From assembly GCF_011947195.1 (NCBI RefSeq), contig NZ_JAATVY010000006.1:62001-126000 (forward strand): a stretch of 64,000 nt of DNA. The letters are read 5' to 3'. The notes under the pieces were generated by a model that was not told where the DNA came from, did not search any database, and saw only the letters and a program-made list of their open reading frames with translations. This document shows positions 8,464 to 15,686 of the stretch, in pieces. Each line of letters starts with the position of its first letter. Position 1 is the stretch's first letter. This stretch comes from Planosporangium thailandense (GTDB lineage Bacteria; Actinomycetota; Actinomycetes; Mycobacteriales; Micromonosporaceae). The translations under genes were made by a program, and so were the position numbers.

Positions 8464-9881
8464 TTCCCAGCGACGTCAGCGGCGGCACCGCCTGGGAGAT
8501 GTACGACATTCACACGATCCACAGCATGGTCGACGGCGTCACCGACGACCAGATCCAGACGAGCTGGGACCAGGTCATGGCCTGGCGCAAGACCCAGCAG
8601 TTGCTCGACGAGCACGCGGCGACACTGACCAGGTACCGGCAGGATCTCGTCGGCAGCTGGTCACCGGAGAAAAACGCCGCCTCCGCCGCGTTCGTGCAGT
8701 ACGTGGACGACCTGATCCAGTCGCTGCAGCAGTCGTCCAAGGCCGCCGACGACAACGTCCGGGCACTCTCGGAACTGACGAGCGCGGTCGAGACCGCACG
8801 TACCGAGGTCAAGAAGGCGTACCAGGAGTACTCGGCGAACCAGTCGAAGCTCCAGGCGGCGTCGGCGAAGCCCGCGCCGAGCGGTACGCCGACCCCGTCG
8901 CCGAGTCCGAGCCCGAGCCCCGCTCCCCCGCCGGTGGCGCCGGGCCGGCAGGAGCAGTTGACGCAGCAGGCGCGTAGCGCGATGGCGACGTTGGCGGGGA
9001 CGGCGAGCTACTCGGCGTGGAGGATGACCGTTCCGCCCCCGTACACGCCGCCGAACTTCGTCAAACGTGAAGAATCGCAGCATCTGGCCGACCCCTCGGT
9101 CGTGACGGCGCAGCCCCCGGTTGTTCCTGCACCGCGTAGCTCCACATCGCAGTTCGATGCCACCACGCCATACGTACCCGGTGGAGCGGTCGACCAAAAT
9201 CCTCCCGCCAACTCGAACGTCAGTTTGATCCCCAGCGGTGGCTCCCCAGTGCTGGCTGGCAATGTCATCACGCCTCCTACGCCCGGGCTTACACCGCATA
9301 GCCCGGGATTCACCCCGATTCCGAGCCCACCGGGTGGCGTCCTGCCTCCGGACGGCCCAATGGCGTTCACACCGGGCTTGAGAGTCATCGGCAGCAGGAT
9401 TACACCCGGTGATTCGGTCACCCCGAGAGGTGGTTCGTTCGAAGCCTTCCCGGGCCGCGGACCGCGCGGAGCCGTGCCAGCGGAGGAAGTGCCCCCTCGG
9501 ACTCTCGGCGGCGGGCGCGCGCTTCCTCCGGGCGGTGTTATCGGGAAGCCACCGGCCGTAGGTGCAGTCGAACCTTTTGTCGGCGGCGGCCGTCCGAGCG
9601 CAGGAGTAGAGCCGCGGGTCAACCCAGTCGGCGGTGTACTCGGACAGACCGGTGCACCGGCAGGCCGAACGAGCGGGTCAGTCGGCAATCGCGGCACCAC
9701 AACGGGTCAGTCGTTCCTATCGGGACGGCGCGCAGGTAAGTCTGTTCGAGGCCACGACTCAGGCGGCTGGGATCCGGATGATCCTTGGGCAGTGGAGCAG
9801 GGTGTCACACCGGTGCTGGAACCGGGCCGAGAGCAGTCGTTCCACGATCCAGGTCCAGGTGTCATCGGGATCGATCGGTGA
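8460..9881 (+). CDS. Putative type VII secretion substrate with Pro/Gly-rich tail
   Basis: A 473-residue protein. The first 140 residues are helical with a WXG-like turn (GSWSPEKNAA, about residues 64–73) between two helices, as in ESX substrates. A PSPSPSP hinge (about 145–160) leads to a roughly 300-residue low-complexity Pro/Gly/Ser region with no membrane segment. It overlaps genes on both sides by 4 bp (ATGA and GTGA), so all three are one translational unit. From about base 9060 to the end, codons end in A or T far more often than in the first third, suggesting that the tail has a different history. A secreted wall-associated role is inference. Confidence 0.75.
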   Translation: MIPSDVSGGTAWEMYDIHTIHSMVDGVTDDQIQTSWDQVMAWRKTQQLLDEHAATLTRYRQDLVGSWSPEKNAASAAFVQYVDDLIQSLQQSSKAADDNVRALSELTSAVETARTEVKKAYQEYSANQSKLQAASAKPAPSGTPTPSPSPSPSPAPPPVAPGRQEQLTQQARSAMATLAGTASYSAWRMTVPPPYTPPNFVKREESQHLADPSVVTAQPPVVPAPRSSTSQFDATTPYVPGGAVDQNPPANSNVSLIPSGGSPVLAGNVITPPTPGLTPHSPGFTPIPSPPGGVLPPDGPMAFTPGLRVIGSRITPGDSVTPRGGSFEAFPGRGPRGAVPAEEVPPRTLGGGRALPPGGVIGKPPAVGAVEPFVGGGRPSAGVEPRVNPVGGVLGQTGAPAGRTSGSVGNRGTTTGQSFLSGRRAGKSVRGHDSGGWDPDDPWAVEQGVTPVLEPGREQSFHDPGPGVIGIDR

Positions 9882-11029
9882 GGCAGGCGGCAATCCGAAT
9901 TCTCGCCGTGGTGCTGTGTGGCCTCGGGACGTCGATTTTCGCGGTTCCGGCCGCCAACGCCGATGCCATTCGCGACAAACAGTGGCACCTCAACTACCTG
10001 AACGTTACGGCTGCGCACGCACAGAGCCAGGGTGAAGGCGTGACCGTCGCTGTGGTTGACTCGGGCGTTAACGGAAGTCACCCGGACTTGGCGGGCAACG
10101 TTCTCGCTGGAATTGACGTATCAGGGGCCGGGGCACCTAACGGGCTAGAGGACCTCGACGGGCACGGGACTGCAATGGCCAGTCTTATTGCGGGGCATGG
10201 CCACGGCAACAGCGACGGTGTCCTGGGGATCGCGCCGCACGTCAAGATCTTTCCGGTCAGGGACGATCGGGGTACGGGCCCCACGCCAGAGTCGATAGTG
10301 GCAGGCGTCAACGCCGCTGTACGGTCCGGAGCCAAAGTGATTTCGATTTCGCAAGGCGGCTCAGATGTGCCCGCCCTGCGCGCAGCGATCGAGTCAGGTC
10401 TTGCAGCCGATGCCGTCGTTGTAGCGGCCATGGGGAACAAACCTAAACAAACGCTGGCTGATTTCCCGGCCAGCTATGACGGAGTCGTTGCCGTCGGTGC
10501 CATCGATCAGAACGGTAACGTCGCCAGTGTCAGCGTCACCGGCAACGCGATGGTCCTGAGTGCTCCCGGCATGCGCATCGTCTCCGCCGACAAGACCGGT
10601 TACTCGATTGGTGATGGCACGAGTGCGTCCACCGCGATCGTCGCTGGTGCGGCTGCGCTCGTCCGATCCAAGTACCCCAACCTCTCCGCGAAAGAAGTCG
10701 TGCACCGGCTGACCGCGACCGCCACGGACAAGGGCGCGCCGGGCCGCGACCCGCAGTACGGCTACGGCATCGTCAACCTTGTCGCCGCGTTGACGGCCAA
10801 CGTGCCACCGCTGACCCCGAGCGCCGGCCCGAGCCAGACCAAGGAATCGACCCCTGGTCAGACCAAGAAGACGATGCCGCCGGCGAACGCCGCCGGGCAG
10901 GGAAACCGCAAGACCGCGGGCTCCAACTCCGGCTTGATCGTCGCCGTTTCGATCGCCGTCGTGCTCGTCGCGGCCGGGGTCGTGAGCTGGTTCCTGCTAC
11001 GCCGCCGACCACAGACCCCCGCCACCTGA
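9878..11029 (+). CDS. mycP: Mycosin-type S8 serine protease (MycP-like)
   Basis: A 383-residue subtilase with a mycosin layout: a signal peptide (to about residue 29, ANADA), a protease domain and a C-terminal membrane anchor (about 355–378) followed by RRR. The triad is Asp61 (AVVDSGV), His96 (DGHGTAMAS) and Ser249 (GTSASTA), with oxyanion Asn in AAMGN. Mycosins are membrane-anchored parts of ESX/type VII systems that process substrates and stabilise the complex. No EccB, EccC, EccD or EccE gene is nearby, so the core machine must be elsewhere. The start is GTG 9878, overlapping the previous stop. Codon use changes near base 10640: AT-rich third positions before, typical GC-rich after. Confidence 0.88.
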   Translation: MRQAAIRILAVVLCGLGTSIFAVPAANADAIRDKQWHLNYLNVTAAHAQSQGEGVTVAVVDSGVNGSHPDLAGNVLAGIDVSGAGAPNGLEDLDGHGTAMASLIAGHGHGNSDGVLGIAPHVKIFPVRDDRGTGPTPESIVAGVNAAVRSGAKVISISQGGSDVPALRAAIESGLAADAVVVAAMGNKPKQTLADFPASYDGVVAVGAIDQNGNVASVSVTGNAMVLSAPGMRIVSADKTGYSIGDGTSASTAIVAGAAALVRSKYPNLSAKEVVHRLTATATDKGAPGRDPQYGYGIVNLVAALTANVPPLTPSAGPSQTKESTPGQTKKTMPPANAAGQGNRKTAGSNSGLIVAVSIAVVLVAAGVVSWFLLRRRPQTPAT

Positions 11030-11043
11030 CGAGGCAACCCGGC

Positions 11044-11709
11044 TCAGCCCATCCAGCCGGGCCGCACCAGGCCGGCCTCGTACGCGTACACGACAAGCTG
11101 CGCGCGGTCGCGCGCCCCGAGCTTGCTCATCGCCCGACTCACGTGGGTCTTCGCGGTCGCGGGACTCACGACCAGCTTCGTCGCGATCTCGTCGTTGGAC
11201 AGTCCGGCGCCGACGAGCGTGAGTACCTCCCGCTCCCGCTCGGTCAGGGCATCGAGGGTGCGCGGCGGTGGTGGCGCGGCGGCGCGGGTGGCGAACTGTT
11301 CGATCAGGCGCCGGGTGACTCCGGGTGACAGCAGGGCGTCGCCTGCCGCCACCGCCCGTACTCCGCGCAGCAGGTCCGCCGGCTCGGTGTCTTTGACCAG
11401 GAACCCGCTGGCGCCTACGCGGAGCGCCTCGAACACGTACTCGTCGAGGTCGAACGTCGTCAGGATCACGACGCGGACTTCGGCGCAGCGCGGTTCGGCG
11501 ACGATGCGGCGCGTCGCTTCGAGCCCGTCCAGCAACGGCATCCTGATGTCCATCAGCACGACGTCCGGGACGGTCTCGGTGGCCAGGCGTACGGCCTCGG
11601 CGCCGTCGGGGGCCTCCCCCACCACGTCGATGTCGTCCTGGGCGTCCAGGAGGGCCCGGAACCCGGCCCGTACGAGCGCCTGATCGTCGGCGAGCAGCAC
11701 CCGGATCAC
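11044..11709 (-). CDS. LuxR-type (NarL/FixJ) response regulator
   Basis: A 221-residue two-domain regulator. The receiver domain has the acidic pair at residues 8–9, phospho-acceptor Asp54 (VVLMDIRMP) and a Lys in FLVKDTEP. The C-terminal LuxR helix-turn-helix contains LTEREREVLTLV and NDEIATKLVVSPATAKTHV. Its start overlaps the stop of the histidine kinase gene by 4 bp, so the pair forms a standard two-component system. Target genes cannot be deduced; the DUF1707 protein encoded divergently from the kinase is the nearest candidate. The 3' end is only 14 bp from the convergent mycosin gene, with no visible terminator. Confidence 0.95.
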   Translation of the reverse strand: MIRVLLADDQALVRAGFRALLDAQDDIDVVGEAPDGAEAVRLATETVPDVVLMDIRMPLLDGLEATRRIVAEPRCAEVRVVILTTFDLDEYVFEALRVGASGFLVKDTEPADLLRGVRAVAAGDALLSPGVTRRLIEQFATRAAAPPPPRTLDALTEREREVLTLVGAGLSNDEIATKLVVSPATAKTHVSRAMSKLGARDRAQLVVYAYEAGLVRPGWMG

Positions 11710-12971
11710 ACCGTACCTCCCAGCGGGAACCGTGCGTACACCTCGAAGCCACCACCGGGGCGCGGCCCGGCGCGGAACTCACCGCCGAGCGCCTCGACCC
11801 GTTGCCGCATCCCGACGATGCCGGTGCCGTCCTTGAACGCGGGCGCACGATCCAGCAGGATCGGGTCGCCGTCGTTGGTGACGGTGACGACGGCCGCGCC
11901 ATCACCGTACGAGAGCCGTACCGTCGCGGCAGCCCCGGCACCGGCGTGCCGACGTACGTTGGTCAGCGCCTCCTGGACGACCCGGTACGCGGCCCGGTCC
12001 ACCTCGGCCGGCAGCGCGGTCCCGGCGCCGTCGACCTCCAGGGTCACCGCCAGCCCGGCGGCGGTGACGTCCGAGATCAGGGTGCGCAGGCCGGCCGCCT
12101 GATTGGGGCCTCCCGCGCCCGACACGCCAGGCGCCGGCGACCTGGGCGCCGCCTCGTCCTCGGGGCGCAGCGCGCCGAGCACCGCCCGCACCTCGCGCAG
12201 CGCCTCGGCGCTCGCCTGTTTGATCGCGGTCAGCGCGGCGCGCGCCTGCTCGGGGCGCTCCTCCATCAGATGCAGCCCGACCCCGGCCTGCACGTTTATC
12301 AGCGACAGGTGGTGGCCGAGGACGTCGTGGAGTTCCCGGGCGATCCGCAGCCGCTCTTCGCTGGCCTGCCGGCGACGCTGCTCCGCGCGCGCCTGTTCCT
12401 GGTCGGCGAGGGCGCGCTGCCGTTCGATGCGCGCGCGTACCAACTCCTGGAGATGGGTGGTGCGGGCGCGCGCCGCCTCGCCGATGGCGAAGACGACGAG
12501 CAGCCAGGTGGCGACGGTGACGAGCCGGCCGGCGGACGGATGGGCGGCGGCCGGCCAGATCAGCCCGGCGAGCGCGTACGTGAGGAAGCCGGCCGCCACG
12601 ACCACCCAGGTGAGCAGTCGGTGGCCGGCGCGCAGCGCGCCGAGGACAGCGACGATCCCCGCGAGGAACGCGGGTCCCACGGGATACCCGAGCGTCCCGT
12701 AGAGCGCCGTCGCCGCCACCGCGACGATCAGCGCGAGCGGGCGCAGGCGCCGCCGCACCAGGAGGGCCACCGGGCCGGCGACGAGCAGGACGTAGGCGAA
12801 GGGCGGCAGGTCGGCGTCGTGCCGGTGGGCGGCACCGGTGCTGCCCAGCACCTGAACGAACGCCAGGGCCACCGGCAGCACGAACCCGCCGGGCCGCCCA
12901 CCAGGCCAGTGCCAGGGGCCACGCCCCCACGGGCCGCGGTGCGGCCAGTACGGCGGGTCCGGTGTCTCCAC
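11706..12971 (-). CDS. Sensor histidine kinase (HisKA_3, DesK/NarX type)
   Basis: A 421-residue membrane kinase. Several hydrophobic segments (about residues 28–165) form a membrane sensor without a large extracellular domain. The HisKA_3 dimerisation helix carries His215 in RIARELHDVLGHHLS. The ATPase domain has an N-box (VVQEALTNVRRHAG) and G-box (DGTGIVGMRQRV). It phosphorylates the overlapping LuxR-type regulator. The membrane-embedded sensor suggests detection of envelope or membrane-active stress, as in LiaS/DesK-like kinases; this is inference. The start faces the DUF1707 gene across a 235-bp divergent region. Confidence 0.94.
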   Translation of the reverse strand: METPDPPYWPHRGPWGRGPWHWPGGRPGGFVLPVALAFVQVLGSTGAAHRHDADLPPFAYVLLVAGPVALLVRRRLRPLALIVAVAATALYGTLGYPVGPAFLAGIVAVLGALRAGHRLLTWVVVAAGFLTYALAGLIWPAAAHPSAGRLVTVATWLLVVFAIGEAARARTTHLQELVRARIERQRALADQEQARAEQRRRQASEERLRIARELHDVLGHHLSLINVQAGVGLHLMEERPEQARAALTAIKQASAEALREVRAVLGALRPEDEAAPRSPAPGVSGAGGPNQAAGLRTLISDVTAAGLAVTLEVDGAGTALPAEVDRAAYRVVQEALTNVRRHAGAGAAATVRLSYGDGAAVVTVTNDGDPILLDRAPAFKDGTGIVGMRQRVEALGGEFRAGPRPGGGFEVYARFPLGGTV

Positions 12972-13206
12972 GTCAGGAACGGTAGATGGGACGCGCCCGG
13001 ACCGTCATCGGGTGGCCGGTGTGGCGCGCGGTACGACGCCGGGTGTAGCGGACCGGCGCGGCTACGCCGACCGGTGTAGTCCGGCCGTTGCCGGTTGCGG
13101 TGACGGCCGTACCCCGGGTGCCGTCTGCGGGCTGACGACGGTGGACGGTGCTGCGGCGCAGGCTGGGGCCGCATGGAAAACCGGCAAGCCCCGTCAGGAG
13201 GTACCG

Positions 13207-13800
13207 ATGTCCACTGATCCGCGCGGTCCGCACCGGGTACGCGCATCCGACGCCGAACGCGAGCGGTACGCGCAGATCGTGCGCGCGGCGATGAGCGAGG
13301 GGCGGCTCACGTTGGAGGAGGGCGAGGAGCGGCTGGCCCAGGTGTACGCGGCGAAGTACCGCGACGAACTGGACCCGCTGACCGCGGACCTGCCCGACGG
13401 CGGCCGGCAGGCGCTGTTCGACCCGGCGGCGGCCGCCGGCGCCTTCCGCCGCATGGTGACCCGGTACATCGGCGTCGCGGCGCTGATCTCCGGCGTCCTC
13501 GTCGCGCTGTGGGCGCTGTCGGGGGCGCACTTCTTCTGGCCGTTCCTGCCGCTGCTGTTCCTGTGGTTCGGGGTGCTGCGCCACCTGCGGTGGCGGCGCT
13601 GGCAGGCGTGGGCCGGGCCCGGCGGTTGGCACAGCTGGGGTGCGCCGGGCGACTGGGGCGCACCGGGACGCTGGGGCGCACCGGGCGGCTGGGGCGCACC
13701 GGGCGGCTGGGGCGCACCGGGCGGCTGGGGTGCGCCGGGCGGATGGGGTGCGCCGGGCAGATGGTCCCCTGGCGGGCCTCCGTGGGAGCGCCGATCCTGA
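13207..13800 (+). CDS. DUF1707 membrane protein with Gly/Trp repeat tail
   Basis: A 197-residue protein. The N-terminal DUF1707 domain (residues 1–65: RVRASDAERERYAQIVRAA, then RLTLEEGEERLAQVYAA) is an actinobacterial SHOCT-like helical module. Two membrane segments follow (about 80–120), then about seven copies of a GGWGAP hexapeptide. The frame is open from 13012, but a strong AGGAGGT (13196–13202) fixes ATG 13207. It is divergent from a two-component kinase, which often controls such envelope-stress proteins. The repeats suggest a flexible cytoplasmic tail. Confidence 0.85.
   Translation: MSTDPRGPHRVRASDAERERYAQIVRAAMSEGRLTLEEGEERLAQVYAAKYRDELDPLTADLPDGGRQALFDPAAAAGAFRRMVTRYIGVAALISGVLVALWALSGAHFFWPFLPLLFLWFGVLRHLRWRRWQAWAGPGGWHSWGAPGDWGAPGRWGAPGGWGAPGGWGAPGGWGAPGGWGAPGRWSPGGPPWERRS
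13635..13763 (+). repeat. 18-bp tandem repeat in DUF1707 gene
   Basis: About seven units of CTGGGGCGCACCGGGCGG with minor variants. In frame, they encode the GGWGAP hexapeptide repeats. An expandable array. Confidence 0.85.
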
Positions 13801-13816
13801 GCAAGATCCCGACGGC

Positions 13817-13865
13817 GTCTGCGTTACCGAGGTCTCATCGCCCGGGTGACCTCGGTAACGCAGAC
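13817..13865. terminator. Perfect 18-bp stem hairpin downstream of DUF1707 gene
   Basis: Arms 13817–13834 (GTCTGCGTTACCGAGGTC) and 13848–13865 are exact reverse complements, with a 13-base loop. It starts 17 bp after the stop of the DUF1707 gene and 130 bp before the next gene. A terminator is most likely; there is no T-tract. Confidence 0.7.
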
Positions 13866-13947
13866 CCGGCGTCGATCATGGCGGTCCTTGGAACACCCGA
13901 CAGAACGGTACGACACACCCATAGCCACATGTTCGCGATGATCGACT

Positions 13948-13984
13948 CTCCCCTGGGATACTTCGCCCACGTTTCCCAGGGGAG
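13948..13984 (+). promoter_or_regulatory. Hairpin that would mask the ribosome-binding site of the gene at 13996
   Basis: The arm CTCCCCTGGGA (13948–13958) pairs perfectly with TCCCAGGGGAG (13974–13984) across 15 bases. The right arm covers most of the Shine-Dalgarno GGGGAGG that precedes ATG 13996. In an mRNA that includes both arms the start would be occluded, so translation could be conditional. An imperfect outer match (GATC on both sides) extends the stem. Confidence 0.5.
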
Positions 13985-13995
13985 GATGATCACGG

Positions 13996-14808
13996 ATGCT
14001 GGGCCCCTCACACGCCCTGTCCGGCGCGGCCGGGTGGCTGATCGGCTCGCTCGCGCTCGAGCAGTACGCGCACATTCACCAGACCCCGGTGCAGCTCGCG
14101 GTCGGCACCGCGATGTGCGCCGGCGGGGCGCTGCTGCCGGACATGGACCTGTCCGGGCGAGTGACGACCAACCAGGGCGGTGCGACGGTCGCGCACACCT
14201 TCGGGGTGCTGTCGCTGTTCGTGGCCGAGTGCGTCGAGAAGCTGTCGTTGGGAATCTACGATCTCACCAAGGGCCGGCGGGATCCGCACCGTGAGAACGG
14301 GCACCGCACGTTCACCCACACGCTGCCGTTCAACATCGGCGTCGGGTACGGCGTCTTCGAGCTGTGCCTGCACTTCGGCAAGCCCGCCGTCCTGGCTGTG
14401 CTGTTCTTCACGTTCGCGATGGCGCTGCGCGGCCTGTTCGAGAAGTGGGCGGCGCGCGCCGGCTGGCTGATCGTCACGCTCGTCGCGGCCGCCGGCACCG
14501 CGGGCGCGTACGCGGAACTGCCGGCCGGCCGCGGGTACCCGATCCTGGGCGTCGCCCTCGGCCTGGGCGGGCTCATCCACCTCCTTGGCGACATGCTGAC
14601 CCGCCACGGCTGCCCGGTGCTCTGGCCGATCCCGACCGCACGGGGACGGATGTGGCGCTGCGTCGGGCTGCCCGACTCGTTCTCGGTGAAGGTCGGCGGC
14701 AAGGTGGAGGTGTACTTCCTGCGCCCCGTGTTCTGGCTGGTGTCGCTCGCCACTGCGGCCTGGATGCTCTACCACCCGATGCTGCAACGGTTCAACATCA
14801 AGGCGTGA
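13996..14808 (+). CDS. Membrane-bound metal-dependent hydrolase (DUF457/YdjM-like)
   Basis: A 270-residue integral membrane protein. The N-terminal MLGPSHALSGAAGW and ALLPDMDL, the central HRENGHRTFTHTLPF and later LIHLLGDMLTRHGCPVLWP carry the His/Asp ligands typical of the YdjM (DUF457) family, a membrane relative of phospholipase C-like zinc enzymes. Membrane segments lie at about 35–55, 110–135, 140–160, 165–200 and 240–260. The biological substrate is not known. A stem-loop overlaps its ribosome-binding site. Its TGA overlaps the ATG of the amidohydrolase gene by one base (TGATG), so the two are translationally coupled. Confidence 0.88.
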   Translation: MLGPSHALSGAAGWLIGSLALEQYAHIHQTPVQLAVGTAMCAGGALLPDMDLSGRVTTNQGGATVAHTFGVLSLFVAECVEKLSLGIYDLTKGRRDPHRENGHRTFTHTLPFNIGVGYGVFELCLHFGKPAVLAVLFFTFAMALRGLFEKWAARAGWLIVTLVAAAGTAGAYAELPAGRGYPILGVALGLGGLIHLLGDMLTRHGCPVLWPIPTARGRMWRCVGLPDSFSVKVGGKVEVYFLRPVFWLVSLATAAWMLYHPMLQRFNIKA

Positions 14809-15686
14809 TGCACGACGACTCCACGGTGCCCGCCTTCTGGCGGGCGCTCGACCTTCCGGGCCTGGCCGACGTCCACACCCACTTCCTGCCGGAGCGGATG
14901 CTGCGCCGGGTCTGGGCGCACTTCGACGCCGGCGGGCCGCTGATCGGCCGGGAGTGGCCGATCCGGTACAAGTGGAGCGACGCCGAGCGGGTCGGCCACC
15001 TCGACAAGCTCGGGGTACGAGTGTTCAGCGCGCTCGCCTACGCGCACCGGCCCGCCATGGCGGCCGACCTCAACGACTGGACCCTCGGGTTCGCGGCGGC
15101 CACCCCCGGCTGCCTGCCGAGCGCGACGTTCTTCCCGGAGCCGGGAGTCGAAGGGTACGTGCGGGACGCCCTCGATCGCGGCGCGCGGGTGTTCAAGGTG
15201 CATCTGCAGGTCGGCGGGTACGACCCGCGCGACGAACTGCTCGACCCGGTGTGGGGGCTGCTGGCCGAGGCGGGCACCCCGGTCGTCGTACACGCCGGCG
15301 CGGCCCCGGTCGCGTACGGCTTCACCGGTCCCGGCCCGATCGGCGGTGTCCTCGCCCGGCATCCCCGGCTGTGTGCGCTGATCGCGCACCTGGGCTCCCC
15401 CGACTACGCCGACTTCCTGGCCCTGGCCGAGCGGTACGAGCGGGTCGGGCTGGACACCACGATGGCGTTCACCGACTTCTTCGAGCTCATGGCGCCCTTC
15501 CCGAAGGAGCTGTCGGGCCGTCTGAAGGACCTGGGGCTGGCCGGCAAGGTGCTGCTGGGCAGCGACTTCCCGAACATCCCGTACCCGTACGCCCATCAGC
15601 TGGAGGCGCTGGCCCGCCTGGACCTGGGCGACGACTGGCTACGGGCGGTGTGCTGGCAGAACGCCGCTAACCTCTTCTGCCTTTAG
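14808..15686 (+). CDS. Amidohydrolase (ACMSD-like, TIM-barrel)
   Basis: A 292-residue metal-dependent amidohydrolase. The N-terminal HxH motif is [12 protein letters not shown]; a buried Lys-x-His strand (FKVHLQVG), [16 protein letters not shown] and the C-terminal metal-binding Asp in [12 protein letters not shown] follow in the expected order. This pattern fits the amidohydrolase-2 branch, which includes ACMSD-type decarboxylases; the substrate is unknown. Start ATG 14808 shares a base with the upstream stop. The last 20 bp overlap the end of the convergent LuxR regulator gene. Confidence 0.88.
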   Translation: MHDDSTVPAFWRALDLPGLADVHTHFLPERMLRRVWAHFDAGGPLIGREWPIRYKWSDAERVGHLDKLGVRVFSALAYAHRPAMAADLNDWTLGFAAATPGCLPSATFFPEPGVEGYVRDALDRGARVFKVHLQVGGYDPRDELLDPVWGLLAEAGTPVVVHAGAAPVAYGFTGPGPIGGVLARHPRLCALIAHLGSPDYADFLALAERYERVGLDTTMAFTDFFELMAPFPKELSGRLKDLGLAGKVLLGSDFPNIPYPYAHQLEALARLDLGDDWLRAVCWQNAANLFCL

